NCBI GenBank assembly: GCA_945486035.1
Contig: CALYTB010000003.1
Location: 1-55,759 of the forward strand
Length of the DNA stretch: 55,759 nt
Direction: 5' to 3'
Source of the DNA: an uncultured Clostridia bacterium
GTDB taxonomy: Bacteria; Bacillota; Clostridia; Oscillospirales; Oscillospiraceae
The notes beneath the pieces were generated by a model. The model saw only the letters and a list, made by a program, of their open reading frames with translations, was not told where the DNA came from and did not search any database. How positions within the stretch are numbered: the first letter of the stretch is position 1; the number at the start of each line of letters is the position of its first letter. A program made the translations under genes and the position numbers. Positions 41,002 through 50,352 of this stretch are shown in pieces.

Positions 41002-41694
41002 TTATTGTGAATGCTGTGTTTGCTTTTTGATCATTCTGTGAAGAGCGGCCAAAGCATCGCTCAATCCTCCCAATTTGTCAATCAGGCCGGAGGCAACAGC
41101 TTCCTTTCCGTAGAGAATCGTTCCCACATCCGTTGCAATCTCCCCGGTTGCCATCATATAGTGTTCAAAATCAGTTCTGCTGATCTTTGAATTTGCCGTG
41201 ACAAAGTCCGCAATCTGCTCCTGAATCCGCTGAAAATACCGGTATGTCTGCGGCGCTCCCACAACCAGTCCCGTCATACGCACCGGATGGACCGTCATAC
41301 TGGCCGTGGGGGTAATAAAGGATTTCTTCGTACAGACTGCCAACGGAATTCCGATGGAGTGGCCGCCTCCAAGTACCAGGGAAACCGTTGGTTTTTTCAT
41401 TCCGGCAATCATCTCTGCGATGGCCAGCCCTGCCTCAATATCCCCTCCGACCGTATTAAGCAGCAGCAAAAGCCCGTCAATCTCTTCACTTTCTTCTATT
41501 CCAGCCAAAAGCGGAAGAACATGCTCATATTTTGTAGTCTTTACCGTATCCGGGGCGACCTGATGTCCCTCCACCTGTCCGATGATGGTAAGGGTGTAGA
41601 TGTTCCCTTTGTTTGATTTCGTAATGTCGGAGCCAAGTTCCTGAATCCGATCCAGCTGCTGATTCTTTGAATCCATGTTTGTTTTCGTGTTCAT
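41002..41694 (-). CDS. ClpP-like serine protease TepA
   Basis: The 230-residue protein is a ClpP-fold protease. Likely nucleophile is Ser113 in GGGHSIGIP, where ClpP has GMAAS, and His136 in TVHPV. The oxyanion/strand segment LLLLNTVGGDIEAGLAIAE is typical of the TepA/YmfB group, which in Bacillus lies next to spoIIIE as here. TepA degrades spore SASP or helps translocation, depending on report. ATG 41694 has AGGAGG 7 nt upstream. It is divergent from ybaK. Confidence 0.85.
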   Translation of the reverse strand: MNTKTNMDSKNQQLDRIQELGSDITKSNKGNIYTLTIIGQVEGHQVAPDTVKTTKYEHVLPLLAGIEESEEIDGLLLLLNTVGGDIEAGLAIAEMIAGMKKPTVSLVLGGGHSIGIPLAVCTKKSFITPTASMTVHPVRMTGLVVGAPQTYRYFQRIQEQIADFVTANSKISRTDFEHYMMATGEIATDVGTILYGKEAVASGLIDKLGGLSDALAALHRMIKKQTQHSQ

Positions 41695-41747
41695 ACGACT
41701 ACCTCCTGTTTTCTTAGGATATCCGATTAATTTCTGTAGATTCACTC

Positions 41748-41776
41748 TTGCGGAAAAAAAGCATTTGTCGTATAAT
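41748..41776 (+). promoter_or_regulatory. Sigma-A promoter of ybaK
   Basis: TTGCGG (41748-41753), a 17-bp spacer and consensus TATAAT (41771-41776), only 15 nt upstream of the ATG, so the leader is very short. Confidence 0.78.
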
Positions 41777-41791
41777 AGGCAGGGTGATTAT

Positions 41792-42265
41792 ATGGCAGCA
41801 AAAACAAACGCCGTCCGCATTCTCCAGCAGGCGGGCATTTCCTGTAGAGAGGCGTTCTACGAATTTGACGAAAAAGATCTCAGCGGGATACACGCCGCCG
41901 AAGCGCTTGGAATCCCCGCCGAACAGGTTTTCAAAACCCTGGTAGCCAGAGGCGAGCGAACCGGAATCAACGTGTTCTGCATACCGGTTTGCTGTGAGCT
42001 GGACCTAAGGAAAGCCGCGAAAGCCGCCGGGGATAAGAACATGGAGCTCGTCGCCGTAAAAGAGCTGCTTCCTCTCACCGGCTACATCCGGGGTGGCTGC
42101 AGTCCGGTTGGTATGCGCAAGCGATACCCTACTTTTATGGATGAAACCTGTGAGCTCTGGGATGAGATTGCGGTTTCCGCCGGCGAGCGCGGACATCAGG
42201 TGCTTGTTGCTCCGCTGGCTCTGGCCGAGCTGGTTCACGCATCCCTGGTTGATATTATCATGTAA
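41792..42265 (+). CDS. ybaK: Cys-tRNA(Pro)/Cys-tRNA(Cys) deacylase YbaK
   Basis: The 157-residue protein is of the YbaK/EbsC trans-editing family, which hydrolyses Cys mischarged on tRNA-Pro. Conserved blocks: FKTLVARGERTG, KAAKAAGDKNMELVAVKELLPLTGYIRGGCSPVG with the catalytic-region Lys and the GGCSP loop. ATG 41792 matches the MAxKTNAxRIL start typical of Firmicutes YbaK. It precedes the TSCPD gene by 24 nt. Confidence 0.93.
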   Translation: MAAKTNAVRILQQAGISCREAFYEFDEKDLSGIHAAEALGIPAEQVFKTLVARGERTGINVFCIPVCCELDLRKAAKAAGDKNMELVAVKELLPLTGYIRGGCSPVGMRKRYPTFMDETCELWDEIAVSAGERGHQVLVAPLALAELVHASLVDIIM

Positions 42266-42289
42266 AATAAGCAGAAAGGAAACAAAGCT

Positions 42290-42538
42290 ATGCACTACGA
42301 ATACAAAACCAAAGGAACCTGCTCCCAGATGATTTTCTTTGATGTGGAGGATGGAAAGGTTCACAATGTTCAGTTCCTGGGCGGCTGCAACGGTAATCTG
42401 AAAGGCATCGGCGCTCTTGTGGAGGGAATGCGTGTGGAGGAAGTCATTTCCAGAGTGGAAGGCATCCGCTGCGGCATGAAGTCCACCTCCTGTCCCGATC
42501 AGCTGGCCCGTGCTCTCAAGGAAGCCAGCAATACCTGA
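42290..42538 (+). CDS. TIGR03905-type TSCPD-domain protein
   Basis: The 82-residue protein contains the sequence TSCPDQLARAL near the C-terminus and GTCSQMIFFD near the start, matching the TIGR03905/TSCPD-domain family. The conserved cysteines (C11, C33, C61, C68) may bind metal. Similar domains occur at the C-terminus of some ribonucleotide reductases. Function is unknown. It is the second gene of a ybaK unit and is followed by a terminator and repeat element copy 3. Confidence 0.88.
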   Translation: MHYEYKTKGTCSQMIFFDVEDGKVHNVQFLGGCNGNLKGIGALVEGMRVEEVISRVEGIRCGMKSTSCPDQLARALKEASNT

Positions 42539-42547
42539 TGAATCAGT

Positions 42548-42582
42548 GGCCGTTTCACCGTGATCGTGAGACGGCCTCTTTT
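42548..42582 (+). terminator. Terminator of the ybaK unit
   Basis: GGCCGTTTCAC (42548-42558) pairs with GTGAGACGGCC (42566-42576), followed by TCTTTTC. Repeat element copy 3 starts immediately after. Confidence 0.82.
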
Positions 42583-42750
42583 CTAGGGAAGCTCTGATAA
42601 ATCGGCAAGAACTGACGGCAGAAGATTTAACTTCATTCGAAAGTTTGAAAAACGGAGGAATACTGTATGTATTTCCCACTTTTCAAACTGCAGGTCTGGA
42701 GCAAAAGATTCGCCGATCAGCCGCAGACGAATGAATCAGAGGTTCCCTAG
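42583..42750. repeat. Nested palindromic repeat element, copy 3 (MITE-like)
   Basis: The termini CTAGGGAAGCTCTGATAAAT and ATGAATCAGAGGTTCCCTAG are inverted. Inner arms GTTTGAAAA (42643-42651) and TTTTCAAAC (42680-42688) flank GGAATACTGTATGTATTTCC. Length is about 168 bp. It resembles copies at 16543 and 27598 over most of its length. The TA at each end would suit insertion of a TA-targeting transposon derivative. No transposase is encoded. Confidence 0.87.
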
Positions 42751-42814
42751 CAACCGGGACTTTTCGCCGGACTTGGAATGCACTGTCATGGATGGACCAG
42801 GAGGAGGAAACACA

Positions 42815-45154
42815 ATGATTGGAATATGCGATCAATGGGAATTTGTACGAAGCTGGGAGCCTGGGTTCGCTTTTGGAGAAGGCGTTGGCGAGCAGGTGCG
42901 ACTGCCTCATACAGCCTGTGAAATGCCGCTTCACTGCTGTGATTCCGATGACTACCAGATGATATGCGGATACCGCAGAAAACTGGATCTGGGGAAAGAG
43001 CTGACCGGCAAACGGCTTTTCCTGCAGTTTGATGGCGCGGCGCATATCGCAAAGGTTTACATGAACGGCAAGATGCTGGCTGAACATCGCTGCGGCTACA
43101 CCGCTTTCCGTGTTGAGATTACAAATCACGTTAACCTCGGCGGTGAGAATCTGGTGGCTGTGGAGCTTGATACAACCGAAAACGGGCAGGTTCCGCCCTT
43201 TGGCTTTGTGATCGATTATCTAACCTATGGCGGCCTCTATCGGGAAGTTTGGCTGGATATCCGGGAAGAAAGCTGTCTTTCCGACGTTTTTATCTATACT
43301 CCTACACTTTCCAGTCTGAAACTCTCCGCAGCTGTGGAGAATCCGCGGGACTGCACTTTGGAAGCAACCGTAACCAAAGGCAGCCGAACGTTGGCCCGGG
43401 CTACCTTCGCTCCCGATGAACAACCAATCATCCAATGTCCGGGGGTTAAAAGCTGGAGCCCCGAACATCCCATCCGGTATGCCTGTTGTGTTAAGCTTCT
43501 CCGGGGCTCTCGTGTTGTGGATCAAAAAGAGATTCTTTTCGGTTTCCGCACAGCCCAGTTTCGATCCGACGGATTCTATCTTAACGGAGAGAAAACCTTC
43601 CTCAGAGGCTTAAACAGGCATCAGTGTTATCCCTATATCGGCTATGCAGCCCCCGAAAGCTTACAACGGGAGGACGCGCGCATTCTGAAGGAAGAGCTGT
43701 GCTGCAACGCGGTGCGTACTTCCCACTACCCCCAGAGCCATCATTTCCTTGACGAGTGTGACCGTATCGGGTTGTTGGTCTTTACAGAAATCCCAGGCTG
43801 GCAGCATATCGGCAACGAAGGATGGATCGATCAGGCTGTGGAAAATGTCAAGGAAATGGTTACACAGTACCGAAATCACCCCAGCATCATTCTCTGGGGA
43901 GTACGGATTAACGAAAGCCAGGATCACGACGAATTCTACAGCCGGGCGAATCAGGCAGCCAAAGCGCTGGATCCCAGCAGAGCAACCTCAGGTGTCAGAG
44001 CGTTTAAGAAGAGCAGCCTTTTGGAAGATGTTTACGCCTTCAATGATTTTTCCCACTCCGGAAACAACCCGGGAGTGCTTCCCAAAAAGCGGGTAACGCC
44101 TGACACGGGGAAAGCACTGCTGATAACCGAACACACGGGACACATGTTCCCCACGAAATCCTTTGATACCTGGAGCCGCCGTCAGGAACACGCCCTGCGG
44201 CACATGCGGGTTCTGAACGACGCAATGGCAGACGGGGATCATGCCGGCTGCATTGGCTGGTGTATGTTTGATTATCCCACCCATAAGGATTTTGGTTCCG
44301 GGGATCGGGTGTGTTACCACGGTGTGATGGATGCGTTCCGCAACCCAAAGCTTGCCGCCTATGCCTACGCCAGCCAGGGTGAAACCCATCCGGTGTTGGC
44401 GGTAGGGACCTGCATGGATATAGGAGATTATCCCGCTGGAATTGTAGGAGACGTATTTGTCTTTTCCAACGCGGACAGTGTCAAATTATACAAAGGTGAT
44501 GAATACGTCACAACGCTTTCCCCCGGCCCTTACGCTGCACTACCCCACGGTCCTATGCAAATGGACGATACAATCGGATGCCTTCTGCAAAAGCAGGAAG
44601 GCTATGATCCGAAAAAGTCCGACTTGGTCAAGGCATGTCTGGTTGCGATCCAGAAGCGGGGGGTGGATGGACTTACTCCCGCGGATATGACTAAAATGGG
44701 ATACGCGATGATAAAGTACGGTCTTAAATACGCGGATGCGATTACGCTCTACGGAAAATATGTTGGGAACTGGGGCAGCAGTGCAACCGTTTGGCGACTG
44801 GAGGGAGAAAAGGACGGAAAAGTCGTGTCAAAAGTGGTTTGCAGTCCAAGCGCGAAGCTCCATCTGGAGGCGACTGTGAGTTCCCAGATTCTTCGCGAGA
44901 AGGTGACATATGATATGGCAGCGGTCCGTATTCGGATTCTCGATGAAAACGGAAATCTAGCTCCCTATGCGATGCTTCCGGTAACACTGTCCCTGCACGG
45001 CCCTGCGGAGCTGGTGGGTCCGACGGCCGTCTGCGCCGAAGGCGGAATGACCGGAACCTACGTAAAAACCGCCGGTGTGACCGGTGATGCGGTTCTTACA
45101 ATTACCACAGCCCAAACCGAAGCCATAACGATCCATTTCACGATGGAAGCATAA
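42815..45154 (+). CDS. Glycoside hydrolase family 2 protein
   Basis: The 779-residue enzyme has the GH2 layout: N-terminal jelly-roll sugar-binding domain (about 1-160), Ig-like domain (about 165-255), TIM barrel (about 258-540) and a C-terminal Ig-like region. Catalytic residues are predicted as acid/base N366-E367 (VRINESQ) and nucleophile E439 (ITEHTGH). The LRGLNRHQCYP and NAVRTSHYPQSHHFLD blocks are typical. There is no signal peptide. Beta-galactosidase or beta-glucuronidase activity cannot be separated by eye. ATG 42815 has AGGAGGAGGAAAC upstream; the ORF extension to 42731 begins inside the repeat and was rejected. Confidence 0.88.
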   Translation: MIGICDQWEFVRSWEPGFAFGEGVGEQVRLPHTACEMPLHCCDSDDYQMICGYRRKLDLGKELTGKRLFLQFDGAAHIAKVYMNGKMLAEHRCGYTAFRVEITNHVNLGGENLVAVELDTTENGQVPPFGFVIDYLTYGGLYREVWLDIREESCLSDVFIYTPTLSSLKLSAAVENPRDCTLEATVTKGSRTLARATFAPDEQPIIQCPGVKSWSPEHPIRYACCVKLLRGSRVVDQKEILFGFRTAQFRSDGFYLNGEKTFLRGLNRHQCYPYIGYAAPESLQREDARILKEELCCNAVRTSHYPQSHHFLDECDRIGLLVFTEIPGWQHIGNEGWIDQAVENVKEMVTQYRNHPSIILWGVRINESQDHDEFYSRANQAAKALDPSRATSGVRAFKKSSLLEDVYAFNDFSHSGNNPGVLPKKRVTPDTGKALLITEHTGHMFPTKSFDTWSRRQEHALRHMRVLNDAMADGDHAGCIGWCMFDYPTHKDFGSGDRVCYHGVMDAFRNPKLAAYAYASQGETHPVLAVGTCMDIGDYPAGIVGDVFVFSNADSVKLYKGDEYVTTLSPGPYAALPHGPMQMDDTIGCLLQKQEGYDPKKSDLVKACLVAIQKRGVDGLTPADMTKMGYAMIKYGLKYADAITLYGKYVGNWGSSATVWRLEGEKDGKVVSKVVCSPSAKLHLEATVSSQILREKVTYDMAAVRIRILDENGNLAPYAMLPVTLSLHGPAELVGPTAVCAEGGMTGTYVKTAGVTGDAVLTITTAQTEAITIHFTMEA

Positions 45155-45175
45155 GGAATCCATCCATAGAAAAAC

Positions 45176-45210
45176 GCCCCGTTTTTGCAAGTCGAATGCA
45201 AAAACGGGGC
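45176..45210. terminator. Bidirectional terminator between the GH2 gene and engB
   Basis: A perfect 14-bp stem (45176-45189 with 45197-45210) with A-run and T-run on its two sides serves both convergent genes. Confidence 0.93.
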
Positions 45211-45218
45211 ATTTTGTC

Positions 45219-45806
45219 TTATTGGGGCTCGGCGGTGAAAAGGATCTTCTTTACAAGAGCATCCTTTCCGTCCCCTTTTTCCGCTGAGAAAGGAATGATT
45301 TCAATATCATCCGGCAGTTCCAAATCCCTTCGGATGATCTCCAGATTGGGCTTCAGTTCGCTTTTCTTCAGTTTATCCATTTTGTTCGCAACCACAACAA
45401 AGGGGCATTCGGAATCCAGGAACCATCTGGCCATGGTGATATCATTATTCGTCGGAGGATGCCGGTAATCCACAATCAGAACACCCAGATCAATTCTACC
45501 TGCCGCAAAATACGTCTCCATCAGCTTTCCCCAGCGTTCTTTCTCGCTCTGGGAAACCTTCGCGAAGCCATAGCCGGGCAAATCCACGAAATAGCACTTC
45601 CGGTCTATGACAAAATAGTTCACGTGGATTGTTTTCCCTGGCTTATCCCCTACTCTGGCGAGATTCTTCCGCTGGAGCAGTCGGTTGATTACGGAGGACT
45701 TCCCAACATTTGACTTGCCGGCAAAGGCGATTTCCGGCAGGCGATTTTTGGGAAAATCCTTGTCAGAAGCAGCGGAAATCAGAAATTCCACATTTTGAAA
45801 ATTCAT
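45219..45806 (-). CDS. engB: Ribosome biogenesis GTPase EngB (YsxC)
   Basis: The 195-residue GTPase assists 50S subunit assembly. Motifs: P-loop G30-KSNVGK-S37, G3 DLPGYG (75-80), G4 NKMD (141-144) and the switch region KPGKTI. It follows lon by 10 nt, the classic Firmicutes clpX-lon-engB order. Confidence 0.96.
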   Translation of the reverse strand: MNFQNVEFLISAASDKDFPKNRLPEIAFAGKSNVGKSSVINRLLQRKNLARVGDKPGKTIHVNYFVIDRKCYFVDLPGYGFAKVSQSEKERWGKLMETYFAAGRIDLGVLIVDYRHPPTNNDITMARWFLDSECPFVVVANKMDKLKKSELKPNLEIIRRDLELPDDIEIIPFSAEKGDGKDALVKKILFTAEPQ

Positions 45807-45816
45807 CCTTCTGCCC

Positions 45817-48219
45817 TCACTGCCTCAGCCCGGGCTTGCGAGCCTTACACTTTACTTCCTCCGGAAGGTCCTTGTAAAGTGCCGGCGAAAACTCCCCCTG
45901 GCGGTTCAGTGCCGCACTAAGAACGGAATCCACGCTCTGACAGCAGATAAAATTCAACTGCTTGCGTACACTCTGATCGATTTCCTCCAGATCGCGTTCA
46001 TTATCCTTCGGGATCAGCACAGTGGTGATACCATGCCGAAGAGCCGCCATGGTTTTCTCCTTCAAGCCGCCGATTCTCAGTACCCGTCCCCGAATGGAGA
46101 TTTCTCCAGTCATAGCCACATCCCTTCGGACGGATACGCCTGTCAGCGCGGAAACCAAAGCCGTACATACCGTAACACCGGCAGAGGGACCGTCCTTCGG
46201 AACCGCCCCCTCCGGGAAATGAACATGGATATCCTTCGATTTATAAAAGTCAGCGGGGACTCCCAGCTTCTGGGAATTTGCGCGAATATAGCTCATGGCG
46301 GCATGGACGGACTCCTTCATCACGTCGCCCAGATTTCCGGTCAGCTCCAGCTTCCCGGAACCGTCCATTACATTCACTTCCACCTCAAGGGTTTCTCCGC
46401 CCACGGAAGTCCAGGCAAGCCCCGTAACCAATCCCACCTGATCAGTGCAAGGGAGCCTGTCCGGGAGGTATTTCCGCACACCCAGGAAGCCTTCCAGATT
46501 TCCGCCGGTTACCGAAATGCGCTTCGGTGCCTCCTCAGAAAGAAGCTGCATATCCGCTTTTCTGCAGATTTCTCCGAAACAGCGCTCCAGACTACGGACA
46601 CCGGATTCCCGGGTGTAGCAGGAAATGATCTCCCGGACGGCATCCTCGGAAATCCGCAGCTGAGATTTCTTCAATCCGTGTTTTTCCATCTGCTTGGGGA
46701 TCAGGTGGTTTTTGGCGATCATCACCTTCTCCTCATCCGTGTAGGATCCCAGTTCAATTACTTCCATTCTGTCGAGCAAGGGTCTCGGCACCGTATCCAG
46801 CGTATTGGCAGTTGTGATAAACATCACATCCGAAAGATCAACGGGAATTTCCAGATAATGATCCCGGTATGTTCGGTTTTGTTCTCCGTCCAGTACTTCC
46901 AGCAGCGCGGCGCTGGGATCCCCCCGATAGTCGGCCCCCATTTTATCCACCTCATCCAGCAGCAGCACGGGGTTTGCGCTCCCGGCCTGAATGAGCGCGG
47001 AGATGATCCTTCCAGGCATTGCCCCCACATAAGTTTTGCGGTGGCCCCGAATATCCGCCTCGTCATGGACACCGCCAAGGGAGATTCTGGCCAGCTTCCG
47101 GTTCAGGCTCCTGGCAATGGAATAGGCAATGGAGGTTTTTCCCACGCCCGGAGGGCCAACCAGGCAGAGAATCTGGGGAGGCATGGAAGGCGCCATTTGC
47201 CTTACGGCCAGCGTTTCCAGAATACGCTCTTTCACCTTCTCCAGGCCAAAATGATCTTTGTCGAGGATCTTTCTTGCGGATGCAACATCAATTCGCTCTT
47301 TGGTTTTTACATTCCAGGGAAGCTCCAGCACCGTGTCCAGGTAGTTGCGCAGAACAGCTCCCTCGGAAGAACCAAAGGGCTGCTTTCTGAGCCGTTCCAC
47401 ATCCTTCAGAAGCTTTTTCTCCTGTTCCTGGTCCAGCTTCAGGGCACGGATTTTCTGCTCATACTCACCAAACTCTGCCTCTTCATCTGCCTCACCCAGC
47501 TCCTCACGGATGACCTTCATTTGCTCACGCAGATAATAATCCTTTTGGTTCTGATCGATGGCAGCGCGGGTTTTCTCCTGAATCTCAGACTCCAGGCGAA
47601 GCATTTCCACTTCCTGCCGCAGAAGCTTCACCGCCATTTCCAGACGTCGGGTGGGATTGAGCTGACAGAGCATTTTCGCCTTTTCAGCAAAATCAATACC
47701 GGAATTCTGAGCAATGGAATCCGCCAGGAACCCATTGTCATTGCTGGTCAGCATCCGCAGCTGGACAGTCTGAGCGGGATGCTCCGAAGCGTCACAGTAC
47801 ATCCCATACAGTCCGTTTGCTTCCCGCCGCAGGGCGCGGCTGTGAATCGTGTCCTGTGAATCCTGAGATGCTACCGATTCAATCATCCCACAGAGGAACG
47901 GCTCTGTTTGGGTCACCTCGGTGATCCTGGCGCGGTTCATCCCGGTTACCAAAACCCGAAGGTTTTCTCCCTGGGATTTGAGCACCTGCTTAACGGTGGC
48001 GACGGTTCCGATGGGATACAGGTCGGAATATCCGGGATCGTCCACCATAAGATCCTTCTGCGGAATCAATAGAATGAGCTGATCCTGCTTCATGGCAGCT
48101 TCCAAAGCCAGTACGGATTTCATCCTGCCAACATCAAAATGAACGGTCTGATCAGGAAAAACCGCCAGACCCCGAAGGGCAAGAATCGGTAGTTTCCCTG
48201 CATAGAGTGGTTCGGTCAA
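45817..48219 (-). CDS. lon: ATP-dependent Lon protease
   Basis: The 800-residue protease degrades misfolded and regulatory proteins. It has the N-terminal LON domain ([15 protein letters not shown]), a AAA+ module (GPPGVGKTS) and the serine-lysine protease domain with Ser679 (DGPSAG) and Lys720 (GGLKEK). TTG 48219 is favoured: AAGGAGG lies 9 nt upstream, whereas the in-frame GTG 48228 directly abuts that site. A 180-nt leader with two CCCATGGG palindromes separates it from the clpX terminator, so lon probably has its own promoter. Confidence 0.95.
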   Translation of the reverse strand: MTEPLYAGKLPILALRGLAVFPDQTVHFDVGRMKSVLALEAAMKQDQLILLIPQKDLMVDDPGYSDLYPIGTVATVKQVLKSQGENLRVLVTGMNRARITEVTQTEPFLCGMIESVASQDSQDTIHSRALRREANGLYGMYCDASEHPAQTVQLRMLTSNDNGFLADSIAQNSGIDFAEKAKMLCQLNPTRRLEMAVKLLRQEVEMLRLESEIQEKTRAAIDQNQKDYYLREQMKVIREELGEADEEAEFGEYEQKIRALKLDQEQEKKLLKDVERLRKQPFGSSEGAVLRNYLDTVLELPWNVKTKERIDVASARKILDKDHFGLEKVKERILETLAVRQMAPSMPPQILCLVGPPGVGKTSIAYSIARSLNRKLARISLGGVHDEADIRGHRKTYVGAMPGRIISALIQAGSANPVLLLDEVDKMGADYRGDPSAALLEVLDGEQNRTYRDHYLEIPVDLSDVMFITTANTLDTVPRPLLDRMEVIELGSYTDEEKVMIAKNHLIPKQMEKHGLKKSQLRISEDAVREIISCYTRESGVRSLERCFGEICRKADMQLLSEEAPKRISVTGGNLEGFLGVRKYLPDRLPCTDQVGLVTGLAWTSVGGETLEVEVNVMDGSGKLELTGNLGDVMKESVHAAMSYIRANSQKLGVPADFYKSKDIHVHFPEGAVPKDGPSAGVTVCTALVSALTGVSVRRDVAMTGEISIRGRVLRIGGLKEKTMAALRHGITTVLIPKDNERDLEEIDQSVRKQLNFICCQSVDSVLSAALNRQGEFSPALYKDLPEEVKCKARKPGLRQ

Positions 48220-48245
48220 GGGTATCACCCTCCTTCTGGTGAAAT

Positions 48246-48296
48246 CCCATGGGTTGAGCGGTGCACCAAACGGAATGATCGCCGATGTCCCATGGG
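48246..48296 (-). promoter_or_regulatory. Paired CCCATGGG palindromes in the lon leader
   Basis: Two copies of CCCATGGG, at 48246-48253 and 48289-48296 (43 bp apart, roughly four helical turns), lie upstream of the lon start. No CIRCE or CtsR box was seen. They may form an operator for a dimeric repressor, but the word is short and this is weak. Confidence 0.35.
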
Positions 48297-48379
48297 GTAT
48301 GCGCTCCCACCGGCTGCAGCGTCCGGGTGGGGTAGTTTCTTTGATATTTCTCCAAAGTGCGATTTCTCAAGAAATGCGG

Positions 48380-48408
48380 AAAAGGGAGTAGTATTCTACC
48401 CCCTTTTG
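48380..48408 (-). terminator. Terminator of clpX
   Basis: A 12-bp stem with one G-U pair (48380-48391 with 48396-48407) starts 2 nt after the clpX stop, with TTTTCC following on the minus strand. Confidence 0.8.
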
Positions 48409-48409
48409 T

Positions 48410-49669
48410 TTATCTTTTTCCGCAGAGCTTTTCTCTGGGATGGGCAGGATCCCGTACTACCGTAGACTCGGCGCCCTCGATGCATTCAGGGGTGATGATC
48501 ACCTTTTTAATGGATAGATCCGAGGGAATCAGATACATGATCCTCGTCATGACCTTCTCCATAATCGCCCGCAAGCCTCTCGCGCCAATTTGACGCTCAA
48601 TTGCCTTCTGCGCGATAAGCTTCATGGCCTCCGGCTGAATCTCCAAAGCCACACCGTCCATCTCCAAAAGCTTCTGGTACTGCTTGGTCAGGGCATTTTT
48701 GGGTTCCGAAAGAATACGGACCAAATCCTCCTGGCTCAGGCTTTGCAGACAGGTGATCACCGGCATACGGCCAACCAATTCCGGAATAATCCCGAATTTC
48801 AGGAGATCGTGCGGTTCCACCTGAGCCAGAAGCTTGCCCACATCCCGCTTCTTTTTGCTCTCTACCGGAGAATCAAAGCCGATGGCGGATCGGTCTGTTC
48901 TGCTCTCGATGATCTTATCCAAGCCATCAAAAGCGCCGCCGCAGATGAACAGGATATTGGTTGTGTCCACAGGGATTGTTTCCTGCTGCGGATGCTTCCG
49001 TCCTCCCTGGGGGGGAACATTGGAAACCGTTCCTTCCAGAATCTTCAGCAGTGCCTGCTGGACACCCTCACCGGAAACATCCCTGGTGATGGAGGTATTC
49101 TCGCTCTTGCGGGCGATTTTGTCCATCTCATCGATGTAGATAATTCCTCTTTGTGCCAGTTCCACATCAAAATCCGCTGCCTGGAGCAGACGTACAAGAA
49201 TGTTCTCTACGTCATCGCCCACATAGCCCGCTTCCGTCAGGGTGGTAGCGTCCGCAATGGCAAAGGGGACATTCAAAATCTTCGCAAGCGTTTGAGCAAA
49301 CAGAGTTTTCCCGGATCCGGTCGGACCGATCAGGAGAATGTTGCTCTTCTGAAGTTCCACTTCGGAATCGGCCCCAAAATAGATACGCTTATAATGGTTG
49401 TATACCGCAACGGAAAGGGCAATCTTCGCGTCGTCCTGTCCAACAATGTAGTTGTCCATGAAGGACTTCATTTCCACAGGTGTGGGCAGCTGATCCGGAG
49501 AATGAAAGCTGCCCTTTCCTGTATCAATCTCATCCCGCAGCAGCTCACTGCATGCCTGAACGCAGTCACTGCAGATATACACCCCAGGACCGGCAATCAG
49601 CCTCGAAGCCTGGCTCTCACGTTTTCCGCAAAAGCTGCAGCGAATCGGCTGCTCACTGTTTCTTGCCAT
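48410..49669 (-). CDS. clpX: ClpX ATPase subunit
   Basis: The 419-residue AAA+ unfoldase feeds substrates to ClpP. The N-terminal zinc domain has C11, C14, C33 and C36; Walker A is G115-PTGSGK-T122; sensor and pore loops ([21 protein letters not shown]) are present, and the IGF-type loop for ClpP docking is at [14 protein letters not shown]. It follows clpP by 50 nt with a weak site; a TATAAT box in that gap may give it separate expression. Confidence 0.97.
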   Translation of the reverse strand: MARNSEQPIRCSFCGKRESQASRLIAGPGVYICSDCVQACSELLRDEIDTGKGSFHSPDQLPTPVEMKSFMDNYIVGQDDAKIALSVAVYNHYKRIYFGADSEVELQKSNILLIGPTGSGKTLFAQTLAKILNVPFAIADATTLTEAGYVGDDVENILVRLLQAADFDVELAQRGIIYIDEMDKIARKSENTSITRDVSGEGVQQALLKILEGTVSNVPPQGGRKHPQQETIPVDTTNILFICGGAFDGLDKIIESRTDRSAIGFDSPVESKKKRDVGKLLAQVEPHDLLKFGIIPELVGRMPVITCLQSLSQEDLVRILSEPKNALTKQYQKLLEMDGVALEIQPEAMKLIAQKAIERQIGARGLRAIMEKVMTRIMYLIPSDLSIKKVIITPECIEGAESTVVRDPAHPREKLCGKR

Positions 49670-49694
49670 GAACCCGGTACCGCCTTTCTACGCA

Positions 49695-49703
49695 ATTATA
49701 GCA
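49695..49703 (-). promoter_or_regulatory. Possible extended -10 promoter for clpX
   Basis: TATAAT (49695-49700 on the minus strand) is preceded by TGC, an extended -10. No good -35 is visible. It is next to a small GCAGC/GCTGC hairpin between clpP and clpX. Confidence 0.4.
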
Positions 49704-49719
49704 GCCCTATGCTGCCGGA

Positions 49720-50301
49720 TTAGTGGTGTTCCAACACCCGGTCAATCAGCCCGAAGGCCTTGGCTTCCTCAGCGCTCATAAAATTATCGCGCTCACAGGC
49801 AGCGGTAACCTCTTCCACGCTTTTACCGGTGTTTTCAGCCAGAATACGGTTCATTCGGCCCTTGATTGTCTCCAGGCGGCGCAGATGAATTGCCATATCC
49901 GTGATTTGTCCCTGGGTACCGGCAGAAGGCTGATGGATCATGATTTCGGAGTTGGGAAGTGCCATCCGCTTTCCCTTTGCACCGGCGCTCAGAAGAAAGG
50001 CTCCCATGGAAGCAGCCATACCGACGCAGATGGTTGCCACATCGCACTTAATGTACTGCATGGTATCATAAATGGCCATTCCAGCTGTAACGCTTCCCCC
50101 GGGGCTGTTAATATAGAACTGAATATCCTTGTCAGGGTCCTGTGCCTCCAGGTACAGCAGCTGTGCCACCACCAGCGAAGCGGTGGTATCATTCACTTCC
50201 TCCGACAGGAAAATGATGCGATCATTCAGCAGACGGGAAAAAATGTCATAGCTGCGCTCTCCGCGGCTGGTCTGCTCCACAACATAGGGTACTAAACTCA
50301 T
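49720..50301 (-). CDS. clpP: ATP-dependent Clp protease proteolytic subunit
   Basis: The 193-residue serine protease forms the ClpXP chamber. The catalytic triad is S98 (GMAASMG), H123 (MIHQPSAG) and D172 (ERDNFMS). ATG 50301 is 8 nt from AGGAG; the longer frame to 50340 overlaps the tig-clpP gap and was rejected. It is in the tig-clpP-clpX order. Confidence 0.97.
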   Translation of the reverse strand: MSLVPYVVEQTSRGERSYDIFSRLLNDRIIFLSEEVNDTTASLVVAQLLYLEAQDPDKDIQFYINSPGGSVTAGMAIYDTMQYIKCDVATICVGMAASMGAFLLSAGAKGKRMALPNSEIMIHQPSAGTQGQITDMAIHLRRLETIKGRMNRILAENTGKSVEEVTAACERDNFMSAEEAKAFGLIDRVLEHH

Positions 50302-50352
50302 GGTGATGTCTCCTTTCAGGGTTTGAAACATTCTAACCATTCGCGCGGCAGG

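Noticed and set aside
42731-42814. Longer start for the GH2 gene
   Set aside because: It begins inside the repeat element, adds residues unlike GH2 proteins, and the AGGAGGAGG site clearly serves ATG 42815.
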